Below are positions 36,198-45,675 of a DNA stretch of 64,000 bases, in pieces (position 1 is the first letter of the stretch; each line of letters opens with the position of its first letter). A model generated the notes under the pieces. It was given only the letters and a program-made list of their open reading frames with translations, was not told where the DNA came from and made no database searches. The DNA lies in the NCBI GenBank assembly GCA_004010535.1, contig RQYE01000001.1, forward strand, positions 124,001 to 188,000, read 5' to 3'. The DNA comes from Coriobacteriales bacterium OH1046. GTDB taxonomy: Bacteria > Actinomycetota > Coriobacteriia > Coriobacteriales > Atopobiaceae. A program made the translations under genes and the position numbers.

Positions 36198-37013
36198 TCA
36201 TCGTATATCCTTCAGGCCGCGTGCGCCGATAAAATCGGCCTCCGGGCGCAGCAGACCCCACGATGCGAGGGTCCGGGCATCGACCCGCACCCTGTCCTCC
36301 CGCACAAGCAGATCGGCCCAAGGAAGCTTCGAGATCGCTTGGGAAAGGGATGCGTGGCCTTGCGGGCTGGTATAGCCGAACGAGAGGAAGCTCCTGAACA
36401 AACGTGCCGAGAAGGTGGGCGGGACGAAGACGAGGAAGGAGTCGCAGGGGAGAAGGTCGAGATGCGCGAGGACGCAGGGGACGCCATCGAACGCTATGGC
36501 CGCGACCGAACCTGGGCTGGGAAGCGGCTGATCCGCGCTGTAGTCCGAGATAAGCTCGCGGGCGCGTGCGCCGCAGAGGAGCAGCGGGACGAGCAGCGGA
36601 TCCGCCTCCTCTACGGTGACGCCCGAGAAAACGGGAATGCCTCCCGCTTCCATGCCGGCGATGACGTCCATCCAACTCCTTAGGACCTCGCGGCGCCCGG
36701 CGGCATCGACGAGCACGTACTCCTGCTCCCCTCCCCTGATGATGAGGGGAATCGAGACGAGGGTCCCATCGCCGGCGAGGACGGCGGAAAACGTGCAGGA
36801 ACCGACGGCGAGGCGTTTCGAGGCCGAGAGCGCCTCCACGAAGCTGCCGGAGCGGTCTCCGGACACGAAACGGTATAAGGCCCCCGTGAGGTCGTAAAGC
36901 ACCGCACCCCGAAGCGCCTCCTCAAGGGGGATCTCATCGGGATAGGAGATCACGCGGCCATCCTCGATCGAGGCACCCAGATAGCCGTGCTCCTGCGCAA
37001 GGGGCCCTGCCAT
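36198..37013 (-). CDS. GcvT-like (aminomethyltransferase/YgfZ-type folate-binding) protein
   Basis: RGAVLYDLTGALYRFVSGDRSGSFVEALSA...GTLVSIPLII... GcvT-like N-terminal pattern, orphan context. Confidence 0.65.
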   Translation of the reverse strand: MAGPLAQEHGYLGASIEDGRVISYPDEIPLEEALRGAVLYDLTGALYRFVSGDRSGSFVEALSASKRLAVGSCTFSAVLAGDGTLVSIPLIIRGGEQEYVLVDAAGRREVLRSWMDVIAGMEAGGIPVFSGVTVEEADPLLVPLLLCGARARELISDYSADQPLPSPGSVAAIAFDGVPCVLAHLDLLPCDSFLVFVPPTFSARLFRSFLSFGYTSPQGHASLSQAISKLPWADLLVREDRVRVDARTLASWGLLRPEADFIGARGLKDIR

Positions 37014-37015
37014 GG

Positions 37016-38140
37016 TCAGATCCCCTCCCCGAACAAAGGCAGCACGAAGATGTTCATCGCAGGGATCCGGTCGAGCTCGGGCGATGCCTCGATAAGCACC
37101 GTGCCGATCCCGTGCGTCCCCTGCGTCCAGCTCACGGCACCGACTACCTGATTCGGCTCGGCGAGGATCGCGTCGCGCAGCATGGTGGACTCGAACACGA
37201 GCTCCTCCCCCGTCTGGTAGAAGCCGATGTCGGTGGTGCCGCGCGGATAGGCAGGGCACTGGAAGCGGAAATCGTAGGCGAAGGTGCGGACGTCGATGAG
37301 CCAGGATGAGGAGGCGATGCGCCGCGAGCTCCTTACCGAGTAGCCCCAGTCGAGCAACTCGATCGTGTCGGACCATCTTCCCCAGTCGCTCTCGCAGCCG
37401 AGGACGCAGGTATAGATCGTGGCGCCGTTTCTGCGGGCGGCTCCGAGGAAGCAGTATCCCGCTTTCTCGGAGCCGGTCTTGATGCCGAGGGCACCCTCGT
37501 AGGCATCGAGCAGGTAATCGGTCGAATCGAAGGTCTGGGGCATGCCGTCGGCGTATGCCTCGGTGTATCCGAGGCGCACCGTGCTGGCTATGAAGGGGTA
37601 GTTCTCGAGCGCATAGCGGCCCAAGATCGCCAGATCCCCTGCCGTCGAGTAGTGACCGTCCTCCTCGAGGCCGTGGGGATTCTCGAAATGGGTGTGCTCC
37701 AGACCGAGCTCCTGGGCCTTCTCGTTCATCAAGATGACGAAAGCGTCAAGGGAGCCCGCCACGTTCTGAGCGACATAGCAGGCGGCGTCGTTCCCCGAAT
37801 AGACGAGCATGACCTGGAGAAGCTCGCGCAGGGTCGGCGTATCGGTCGAGACGAAACCCGCCGTCTGGGAATACGGACCCAGATCCACCGGATCGATCGT
37901 GCAGGGCGCATCGAGGTCCATGCCGTTATCGAGCGCCACGATGGCGGTCATGACCTTGGTGATCGAGGCCATGCCCATCTCCTCGTCGGCATTGCTGCTC
38001 CAAAGGACATTCCCCGAGGAGTCGCAGACGATGGCGGCTTGGGCCTCGGAGATCTCGGGGGCGGTATCGAATGCCAGGGCAGGCTGCGCAAGCAAGTTGA
38101 TACCCGCGATCAGCGCGAAGATGAAGGCGCTAACCCTCAT
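37016..38140 (-). CDS. dacA: D-alanyl-D-alanine carboxypeptidase (DacA-like)
   Basis: Signal peptide, SITKVMTAIVALD (SxxK), YSGNDAA (SxN), IKTGSEKAG (KTG). Confidence 0.95.
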   Translation of the reverse strand: MRVSAFIFALIAGINLLAQPALAFDTAPEISEAQAAIVCDSSGNVLWSSNADEEMGMASITKVMTAIVALDNGMDLDAPCTIDPVDLGPYSQTAGFVSTDTPTLRELLQVMLVYSGNDAACYVAQNVAGSLDAFVILMNEKAQELGLEHTHFENPHGLEEDGHYSTAGDLAILGRYALENYPFIASTVRLGYTEAYADGMPQTFDSTDYLLDAYEGALGIKTGSEKAGYCFLGAARRNGATIYTCVLGCESDWGRWSDTIELLDWGYSVRSSRRIASSSWLIDVRTFAYDFRFQCPAYPRGTTDIGFYQTGEELVFESTMLRDAILAEPNQVVGAVSWTQGTHGIGTVLIEASPELDRIPAMNIFVLPLFGEGI

Positions 38141-38849
38141 CGGCGCTCTTCTCGCGGATGATGCGGATGCCCTTGACGAAGTAGACGACGGCAGCGAGCA
38201 GCGAGAAGGCGAGGCCGGCATAGATGAAGAAGATGCCGAGGACCGCCGGCTGCGAATTGAGGCCGGGAAGCCAGGATACGACGACGAGGGAGAGCCCGCC
38301 GATGACAGGCCGCCCGATCAGCGTATCGCCGAAGCCGAACATGAGGAGGGCGGTTGCAAGCTTGCCGATGAAGATGACATCGACTGGACGGCGTTGGTAC
38401 TGCTGGAGGACGATGGCGCCGCCTGCGAGGCAGATATCGCGGCCGACGATGACCAGCGCGATCCAGAGGGGCAGCTCATCGGTCATGACGAGGCCGATGA
38501 CGCCTGTGAAGAGCAGGACGCGGTCCATGATGGGGTCCATGACCTTGCCTGCCCAACTGACCGTATGCGTACGGCGTGCAACCTGCCCGTCGAGGAAATC
38601 GGTGGCGGCTGCGATGATGTAGCAGGCAAGCGCGATCGGGCGGGCGTCGGCGCGGGGGAAGAGGAACAGGAAGAAGAGGGTGAGGATAAAACGGCAGAGC
38701 GTTATGAAGTTGGCGAGCGTGAAGAGCTCATCAGAAGGATTATCAGCAGTTCCAGTCGGGCTTCCGATCTCCCCCGCCAGCTGCCGCTGGGCCGTCTCGG
38801 GGTCGACGGCGCGCTTGATCTGCTCTGATACGCTCTTCTGCTCGTCCAC
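38130..38849 (-). CDS. CDP-alcohol phosphatidyltransferase family protein (second PgsA-like)
   Basis: AATDFLDGQVARRTHTVSWAGKVMDPIMDR motif. Confidence 0.88.
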   Translation of the reverse strand: MDEQKSVSEQIKRAVDPETAQRQLAGEIGSPTGTADNPSDELFTLANFITLCRFILTLFFLFLFPRADARPIALACYIIAAATDFLDGQVARRTHTVSWAGKVMDPIMDRVLLFTGVIGLVMTDELPLWIALVIVGRDICLAGGAIVLQQYQRRPVDVIFIGKLATALLMFGFGDTLIGRPVIGGLSLVVVSWLPGLNSQPAVLGIFFIYAGLAFSLLAAVVYFVKGIRIIREKSADEG

Positions 38850-38948
38850 GCTCTTCCTCTGCCCCGAATATGTTTACCCGAGTAGAGATTGTACCCCATC
38901 TGCACATGCGCGCATGTGCGCCAGGGTCATTCATGACAAGCATGTAAG

Positions 38949-38988
38949 GATGGCGAGTATCGGCCAGAAACGATCGATACTCGCCATC
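38949..38988. terminator. 14-bp stem hairpin beginning at the amidohydrolase stop codon
   Basis: GATGGCGAGTATCG (38949-38962) and CGATACTCGCCATC (38975-38988). Confidence 0.6.
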
Positions 38989-40613
38989 TATTGGTCGTTT
39001 TTCTTGAGAATACGCCCTCCGAACCTATTGAAGATCTCGGTATCGCGGAGCTCTATGATACCGTTGCAGAGCAGAAGGTCGCAGCCCGTGGCGTTCATGC
39101 GCGGGGTCTTGTACTGCATCTGATCCATCTCGGGATAGCGGTAGTTGGGCAGATCGATTACAGCCACATCGGCGTAGGCACCCTCGGCGAGGCGGCCACG
39201 GCGGAGAATGCCGAAATGATCGGCTACCAGACTGGTGTTACGACGTACGATCTCCTCGTAGGCAACGCCCTTATCGAGATACATCTGCGTGAAGATGGCA
39301 TGGCTTCCGCGCCTGCGGATCTCGTACCAGTCGTAAGGATCGAAAAAATCGCCCATGATGGTGTCGGAACCCACGGAGACGTAGGGATTCTCCACGATCG
39401 AATCGCAATGGTCAATGAAATTCGACGGACAACCGGCAGCGGGAGCATTGAGCCAGAACACATAGTTCTTGTCATCGGCCATAAGATCGAGCATGCACTC
39501 GTCTTCGTCAATCCCAAGCTCTGCTGCGATGTCGCGCACGGAGCGATTCTCATAGGAAGGGTTGTCGGACATGACGATATAGACCTTGTCCTTGGATCCA
39601 GCGAAGGTGTAGTTGTCCCGCTTGATCATCTCACGACCTGCGGGGTCGTTGAGCGCACGTTTGACGCCCTCGATGCCCTCGGAGAAAAGCTCGTCGGAGA
39701 GCGCCATCGTGAAGAGGAGCATCCTCTCTTTGCCCGTGCAGTGGCCGACGGACGATGGGATGACATCGATACGGGCATGGACACCGTCCTCTTCGATGGC
39801 TCTCAAAGCGACATCGTAGGCCTCGGGGCCGCGGGCATGAGGAGCAGTGGCAAGGTGCGAGAGCTGGATCTTGGCATCGGTGCGGTGGCCGACCTCGCAG
39901 AACTCGGCAACGGACTCGGGGATGCCGATCTTGTGCCGCAGATGCGCCGCGGCAACGGCATCGTAGTCCTTGATGAAGCTCACGACCTCGCAAAGCTCGT
40001 CGGCGGAGGCATAGCGGCTGGGGACGTAGTCGAGGCCGAATGAGATGCCCCACATACCTTGGTCCATGTTATGACGGATGATGCGCTCGATCTGGGGTTG
40101 CTCAATCTCATCAGGATGGCGGTTCCACGCGCCGTGCATGACATATTGGCGGATAGAACCGTGGCCCATGAGGACGGCCTGGTTGCAGTTGCCACCCGAT
40201 TCCTGAGCAGCCTTGGCATAGCCCTCGAAATCATGCCAATCAGGCCATTCCTCGAGATAGCGCTTATGCTGGGAGAGGCTGATAAGGCCGTTGCCCAAAT
40301 AGTAGTCGAGCATCTCCTTCTTATGGCCGGGCACGATCGAGTGCGAGCAGTTGCCCGATACAAGCGTGGTCACGCCCTCGCGGATGTAGTTCTCGTAGAG
40401 ACCGTCATCGAACATCGTCCATTCCTCATGCACATGTGGATCGATGAGCCCCGGAATGACGTATTTGCCTACAGCGTCGTAGACATCGGCAGATTCCTCC
40501 TGGATATCGCCTATGGCGACGATCGTGTCGCCGATAATACCCACATCGCCGCGGAAGGCGGGTTTGCCCGTGCCGTCGACGACCATACCGTTCTTGATAA
40601 CCAGATCGTACAT
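38988..40613 (-). CDS. N-acyl-D-amino-acid deacylase / D-aminoacylase-type amidohydrolase
   Basis: YDLVIKNGMVVDGTGKPAFRGDVGIIGDTIVAIG, VIPGLIDPHVHEEW, C-terminal adenine-deaminase-like motif. Confidence 0.88.
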   Translation of the reverse strand: MYDLVIKNGMVVDGTGKPAFRGDVGIIGDTIVAIGDIQEESADVYDAVGKYVIPGLIDPHVHEEWTMFDDGLYENYIREGVTTLVSGNCSHSIVPGHKKEMLDYYLGNGLISLSQHKRYLEEWPDWHDFEGYAKAAQESGGNCNQAVLMGHGSIRQYVMHGAWNRHPDEIEQPQIERIIRHNMDQGMWGISFGLDYVPSRYASADELCEVVSFIKDYDAVAAAHLRHKIGIPESVAEFCEVGHRTDAKIQLSHLATAPHARGPEAYDVALRAIEEDGVHARIDVIPSSVGHCTGKERMLLFTMALSDELFSEGIEGVKRALNDPAGREMIKRDNYTFAGSKDKVYIVMSDNPSYENRSVRDIAAELGIDEDECMLDLMADDKNYVFWLNAPAAGCPSNFIDHCDSIVENPYVSVGSDTIMGDFFDPYDWYEIRRRGSHAIFTQMYLDKGVAYEEIVRRNTSLVADHFGILRRGRLAEGAYADVAVIDLPNYRYPEMDQMQYKTPRMNATGCDLLLCNGIIELRDTEIFNRFGGRILKKNDQ

Positions 40614-40655
40614 AGAATCTTACCTCGCTCTCTTGAGTACGGGTATGAATCTAGC

Positions 40656-41510
40656 TTATTCCCTGCCCTTAGGATTGAGGCAGTCGTTCAGAGCGGTTCC
40701 GAGCAGGTTGAAGCACACGACGTACACGACGACACACAGCGACGGCATGAGCCACCACCACCAGGGATTGGGACTCGAAATGACGGCGTTCTGCTGCCAC
40801 GCGCGTTTCAGGATAGTCCCCCAGCTCCAGCTGTCGGGGTCTCCGAGGCCGAGGAACGAGAGGCTCGCCTCGGTAAGGACGGCTGACGCCATGACGAGGG
40901 TCATGTTGACGAAGACGGGCCCGGATGCGTTCAGGAGCACGTGCTTGAAAAGAATTCGAAGCTGAGAAAGGCCCAGGCAGGAGGCCGCCTCGATGTACTG
41001 CATCTCGCGAATCTTAAGCGTGGAGTTCTTAGTGACACGCGCGAGCTGCGGCCATGAGAAGATGCCGAGGATGAGCGCGACGTTGATGATGGAGGTTCCC
41101 ATAACGGCCGCCATGATGATCATAAGGGGCAGCATCGGCAGCGTCATGAAGATGTCAATCGCCGCATCGATGATATCGGCGAGGATTCCGCGCGTATAGC
41201 CGCAGATGAGACCGAGTGGGATGCCGATAGCGCCTGAGATGGCCATTGCAAGCAGCGAGACATAGAGCGAGGTCCGAGCACCCCAGATAAGCTCGGAGAG
41301 GATATCAAGGCCGATATTGTCGGTGCCGAGCGGGTGCTCCATGCAGGGTGGGAGCAGTATGTCGGTAGTGTACCCCGAGGGCTTCCCGATAATCATGGGT
41401 CCGACGAAGCCTATGAGGACGATCGCCATAACGCCTATGAAGCCGATCATGCCATTACGATTGCGAACGAAGCAGTAGAGGAATCCTTTGCGTTCCTTCA
41501 TGTTAATCAC
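40656..41510 (-). CDS. Peptide ABC transporter permease (DppC/OppC)
   Basis: LGTDNIGLDILSELIWGARTSLYVSLLAM, EAASCLGLSQLRILFKHVLLNA. Confidence 0.94.
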   Translation of the reverse strand: MINMKERKGFLYCFVRNRNGMIGFIGVMAIVLIGFVGPMIIGKPSGYTTDILLPPCMEHPLGTDNIGLDILSELIWGARTSLYVSLLAMAISGAIGIPLGLICGYTRGILADIIDAAIDIFMTLPMLPLMIIMAAVMGTSIINVALILGIFSWPQLARVTKNSTLKIREMQYIEAASCLGLSQLRILFKHVLLNASGPVFVNMTLVMASAVLTEASLSFLGLGDPDSWSWGTILKRAWQQNAVISSPNPWWWWLMPSLCVVVYVVCFNLLGTALNDCLNPKGRE

Positions 41511-42468
41511 CCAGCTTAATACGCGGATCGAGCCAAGCGACGACGAGGTCGGTAATGAAACTCATGATAACGACGGCTACGGCCATAATCAGGAAGGCGC
41601 CCTGGAGCGTGGGATAGTCGAGAGCGTTCACGGAATCATAGACAAGGCGGCCGATGCCGGGCCATGAGAAGACGGTCTCGGTGATGGTGGCTCCGCCGAC
41701 CATGATGCCGATCTGCATGCCGATGACCGTGACCGTGGGGATGAGCGCGTTCTTCATAGCATGACGGCGTATGACGCGCTTGCGGTCGTTACCCTTGGCG
41801 TAGGCTGTGCGGATATAGTCCTCGTGCAGGACGTCTATCATGGAGTTGCGCGTATAAAGGACCGCGTTTGCAAGGTTGGTGATCGAGAGCGCTATGGCAG
41901 GAAGGATGATATGGCAGGCGACCTGTTTCACCAGTTCGAAGCCCTCGGGTGTGGGTGGCGTGTAAGCGCCTCCCGTCGGCAAGATCTTCAATCGGAACGA
42001 GAAAATGTAAAGCAGCAGGAATGCCATGAACGGAATGAAGATCGAGATGCCCATGGTGACGATAATCGAGATGATGCGATCGGATAACTTGCCCTTGCGA
42101 GAGGCGGCATACAGGCCTATGGGAATGCCGATGATGCAGACGATGAGCATAACCGCAGCGAGGAGCATGAGAGTCCACGGCAGACGGCTCATGATGTACT
42201 CTCCTACGGGGATGCGCTTCGCAAACGACATGCCCATATTGCCCATGAGCAGCTCCTTCATGTAGAGGAAATACTGCGTCATAAGTGGCTGATCGAGACC
42301 GTAGGTATGCATGAGCGTGTCGATCTGCTCTTGGCTCATCTGCGGGCTGATCATGAGTGCGACCGGATCGGATGGCATGGCGCGCACGATGAAGAACACG
42401 AGCGTGACCGAGACGAAGATCGTGAGGACGCCGCGGCCGAGGCGGCGCAGGATGTAGCGCGACATCAC
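41503..42468 (-). CDS. Peptide ABC transporter permease (DppB/OppB)
   Basis: RYILRRLGRGVLTIFVSVTLVFFIVRAMPSDPVA, DYIRTAYAKGNDRKRVIRRHAMKNALIP. Confidence 0.95.
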   Translation of the reverse strand: MMSRYILRRLGRGVLTIFVSVTLVFFIVRAMPSDPVALMISPQMSQEQIDTLMHTYGLDQPLMTQYFLYMKELLMGNMGMSFAKRIPVGEYIMSRLPWTLMLLAAVMLIVCIIGIPIGLYAASRKGKLSDRIISIIVTMGISIFIPFMAFLLLYIFSFRLKILPTGGAYTPPTPEGFELVKQVACHIILPAIALSITNLANAVLYTRNSMIDVLHEDYIRTAYAKGNDRKRVIRRHAMKNALIPTVTVIGMQIGIMVGGATITETVFSWPGIGRLVYDSVNALDYPTLQGAFLIMAVAVVIMSFITDLVVAWLDPRIKLGD

Positions 42469-43457
42469 TCGCCCCCCTTCATATAGGGACAGCGCACGAA
42501 ATGGCCGGGCTCAACTTCGTAGAAGTCGGGCTCTACCTCAAAGCATTCGGGACGGGCCATGAAACAGCGCTGGCAAAACCGGCAGCCTTCCGGTGGGTTG
42601 ACCGCGCTTGGGATATCGCCCTCTAGAATGATACGCTCCTTGCGCGCTGCGGTCGACGGCTCGGGGATGGCCGAGACGAGCGCCTTGGTATAGGGATGCG
42701 CCCGGTCGGAAAAGAGCTGGTCATAGCGCGCGATCTCCATGACCTTGCCGAGGTACATGACGAGGATGCGATCGGAGATGTAGCGGATGACCGCGAGGTC
42801 ATGGCCGATGAAGACGTAGGTGAGGTTGAATTCCTTCTTAAGCGCATTGAAGAGGTTCAGGACTTGCGCTTGAACCGACACATCGAGTGCCGAGACGGAT
42901 TCGTCGCAGAAGAGCACGCGAGGATTCACCGCGAGTGCACGGACAATGCCGATGCGCTGGCGCTGCCCACCCGAGAACTCGTGCGGGAAGCGGTCGAAGC
43001 ATTCCGCCCGGAGGCCTACGATCTCGAGTAGGTGCCTGGTTTTCTTGACGGCTTCGTCATGGTTCCTGGCTTGGCCGTTGGCGAGCATGGGCTCGCAGAT
43101 GGCTTCGCCGATCTTGATCTTGGGGTTGAGCGATGCATAAGGATCTTGGAAGATCATCTGCAGCTCGGAATGGAGGAGCTTGCGCTTTGCGGGCGGGACT
43201 CTGAAATCAGTGATATCCTCGCCCCTGTAGATGACCGTTCCCGAGGTGACCTTGGTGAGCGCGAGGATGGCGCGGGCGAGCGTCGACTTGCCCGAACCTG
43301 ACTCGCCCACGATGCCGAGCGTTTCTCCCTCATAGAGCTCGAAGCTCACGTCCTCTACGGCATGCACGTGGCGCTGCTCCTCGAAGAATCGGGTCTTCTT
43401 GACGGGGAAGAGCTTGGTCAAGTGCTCGACCTTGAGGAGCGGCCCCCCCTTTTCCAT
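42465..43457 (-). CDS. Peptide ABC transporter ATP-binding protein (DppF/OppF)
   Basis: GIVGESGSGKSTLARAIL, FSGGQRQRIGIVRALAVNPRVLFCDESVSALDVSVQAQVLNL, CRFCQRC. Confidence 0.96.
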   Translation of the reverse strand: MEKGGPLLKVEHLTKLFPVKKTRFFEEQRHVHAVEDVSFELYEGETLGIVGESGSGKSTLARAILALTKVTSGTVIYRGEDITDFRVPPAKRKLLHSELQMIFQDPYASLNPKIKIGEAICEPMLANGQARNHDEAVKKTRHLLEIVGLRAECFDRFPHEFSGGQRQRIGIVRALAVNPRVLFCDESVSALDVSVQAQVLNLFNALKKEFNLTYVFIGHDLAVIRYISDRILVMYLGKVMEIARYDQLFSDRAHPYTKALVSAIPEPSTAARKERIILEGDIPSAVNPPEGCRFCQRCFMARPECFEVEPDFYEVEPGHFVRCPYMKGGE

Positions 43458-43458
43458 G

Positions 43459-44436
43459 CTAGACCACCTCCCCTTCCGGATAAAGCCAGCACGCCACGAT
43501 GTGATCCTTTCCCACGAGCAGCGACTTGGGAACCTCTCTCATGCATCGTTCCATGCATTTGGAGCAGCGGTCTGCAAAACGGCAGCCCTTGCCGAAGTCG
43601 TATATCGTGGGGACCGATCCCGGTATGGCAGGCAGCTCGGACTTGTCAGAGGTCATTGTGGGGATTGACGACATAAGGCCGATCGTATATGGGTGCAACG
43701 GCTCGTCGAAAATGGCTTTGAGCGTACCGCGCTCGACGGCACGCCCGGCATACATGACGACAACCTCTTCGCAGATCTCGGCGACGACGCCGAGATTGTG
43801 CGTGACCATCATGAGACCGCCGGAATCACCCTTGAGCCCTTTCATGATGTCGAGGATCTGTGCTTGGATGGTCACGTCAAGCGCAGTCGTCGGTTCGTCG
43901 GCGATGAGCAGCGCCGGATGATTGATGATGGCCATGGCGATCATGACACGCTGGCGCATCCCACCTGAGAACTCGTGCGGATACTGGGAAAGGCGCGCTT
44001 CGGCGTTGTTGATACCGACGGATTCGAGTGACCGGATAGTACGCGCTCGGATTTCATCGGGCGCAAGATCGGGATGGTGGAGTAAAAGGCATTCGCCGAT
44101 CTGGTTGCCGATAGTAAGAACCGGATTCAGTGAAGTCATGGGTTCTTGGAAGATCATCGAGAGGCGATTTCCGCGGATGACTTCCATCTCCTTCTCACTC
44201 ATCTCGAGCACATTCTTGCCGTCGAACAGGATTTTTCCGCTCTGTACGACCGCCGCATCGGGTAGAAGGCGCATAAGAGACAGCGATGTCATCGACTTGC
44301 CGCATCCGGATTCCCCCACTACTCCGAGGGCCTTGCCTTCGTCGATGGAGAAACTCAGGTTGTCGATAAGGTTCGACACGTTGCCATCATCGTCTTTGAA
44401 GCCCATGCTGTAGTTGTGAAACTCGACCAAAGGCAT
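43459..44436 (-). CDS. Peptide ABC transporter ATP-binding protein (DppD/OppD)
   Basis: [60 protein letters not shown]. Confidence 0.96.
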   Translation of the reverse strand: MPLVEFHNYSMGFKDDDGNVSNLIDNLSFSIDEGKALGVVGESGCGKSMTSLSLMRLLPDAAVVQSGKILFDGKNVLEMSEKEMEVIRGNRLSMIFQEPMTSLNPVLTIGNQIGECLLLHHPDLAPDEIRARTIRSLESVGINNAEARLSQYPHEFSGGMRQRVMIAMAIINHPALLIADEPTTALDVTIQAQILDIMKGLKGDSGGLMMVTHNLGVVAEICEEVVVMYAGRAVERGTLKAIFDEPLHPYTIGLMSSIPTMTSDKSELPAIPGSVPTIYDFGKGCRFADRCSKCMERCMREVPKSLLVGKDHIVACWLYPEGEVV

Positions 44437-44454
44437 GTAGGAAGGTCTCCTCTC

Positions 44455-45531
44455 CTAAGATCCCACGATGTCTTGACGGGCGGATACCGGCGCTATGCCC
44501 AGACCTCGCGCAGCACGCGGATCGCATTGCCGCCGATGACCTTGGCGATGTCCTCGTCGGAGTAGCCGTGCTTGACGAGCCAGCGCGGGATGTTCCAGCT
44601 GGCCTCGGTGCAGTTCTCGAGGCCCCAGACGAAGGGGACCATTGGTCTTGCTCATCGTGGTGTGCGGGGCCGCCTCGATGCCGATGACGCCGCCCCTCTC
44701 GGCCACCGCCTGCAGGAGCTCGTCGGCAGCCATACGGCGGATATTCCAGACAGCCTTAGCGCCGCAATGGCTCATGATGATGGGCTTAGAGGAGACGGTG
44801 ACGGCATCATAGGCGGTCTGGGTGCCGCAGTGGCTGACGTCGATGAGCATGCCCACCTTGTTCATGCGCTCCACGCACTCCCGTCCGAATCTGGTGAGCC
44901 CGCCGTCCTTGTCTTCCTTGAGGCCGTTGCCGAGCGCGTTGCTCTCTGAGTAGGTAATGCCGAGCTGGCGGACGCCGAGGCCGTAGAGGATGTCGATGCG
45001 GTCGACCTCGTTTTCGATGCATGCCGCTCCTTCGATGGCGCCGACCCATGCGATCTTGCCGGCAGCCTTGGCGGCGTAGATGTCGTCCACGGTCTTTGCA
45101 TGTACGAGCAAATCCTGATGGGCAAGGTCGCAGAGGCGCATGCCGAGGTCGTGGACGATATCGATCCACTTCCACCCGCCGGGACTGGAGATGATGTTGA
45201 CACCGTCCATCATGTTGTCGAAGACGCAGTCGATGTTGGAGTACGAGAGCGCCTCGTAAGCGCATACCGCACGTCCCTGCCGCATGGAATCCCAGATATT
45301 ATCGAGCGTCGACATGTCTTTGGGATAGAATGTAGGGTGATCATGTAGGCTCACATAGGGATGCTTGGCGAGGATTTCAGCTACGCGCGCCTCATCCTCG
45401 GCTGAGCAATCGACAACGTGGCGGCCGGCCCAGTCCCACTTTGCCCACTCGATCTGGGGCCAGTCCTTGCCCTCTTCGAGATAGCTGTATGCTTTATAGC
45501 CGTTATATGCGCTTTTCTGTGCGAATTCCAT
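44455..45531 (-). CDS. M19 membrane dipeptidase paralog 1, disrupted (internal deletion/frameshift before the conserved C-terminus)
   Basis: VSLHDHPTFYPKDM, DIVHDLGMRLCDLAHQ, LGITYSESNALG, IDVSHCGTQTAYDA; true C-terminal frame VPFVWGLENCTEASWNIPRWLVKHGYSDEDIAKVIGGNAIRVLREVWA* encoded at 44493-44639 in another frame. Confidence 0.85.
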   Translation of the reverse strand: MEFAQKSAYNGYKAYSYLEEGKDWPQIEWAKWDWAGRHVVDCSAEDEARVAEILAKHPYVSLHDHPTFYPKDMSTLDNIWDSMRQGRAVCAYEALSYSNIDCVFDNMMDGVNIISSPGGWKWIDIVHDLGMRLCDLAHQDLLVHAKTVDDIYAAKAAGKIAWVGAIEGAACIENEVDRIDILYGLGVRQLGITYSESNALGNGLKEDKDGGLTRFGRECVERMNKVGMLIDVSHCGTQTAYDAVTVSSKPIIMSHCGAKAVWNIRRMAADELLQAVAERGGVIGIEAAPHTTMSKTNGPLRLGPRELHRGQLEHPALARQARLLRRGHRQGHRRQCDPRAARGLGIAPVSARQDIVGS

Positions 45532-45675
45532 GTTGGGTCCTCTCTCCCATTAATGAACGAGCGGATAATTCCATCGATTACAGGATTCCGCTTGTGGATG
45601 TGGAGCGCTCTCTCGTGATGACCCCGACAGCTCCGCCCACGTCGTACCTGTTACTCGCAATCATATATAGCAGCT

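Noticed and set aside
38988-40043. Plus-strand 350-aa ORF at 38991-40043
   Set aside because: Antisense to a clear amidohydrolase gene; no domain features.
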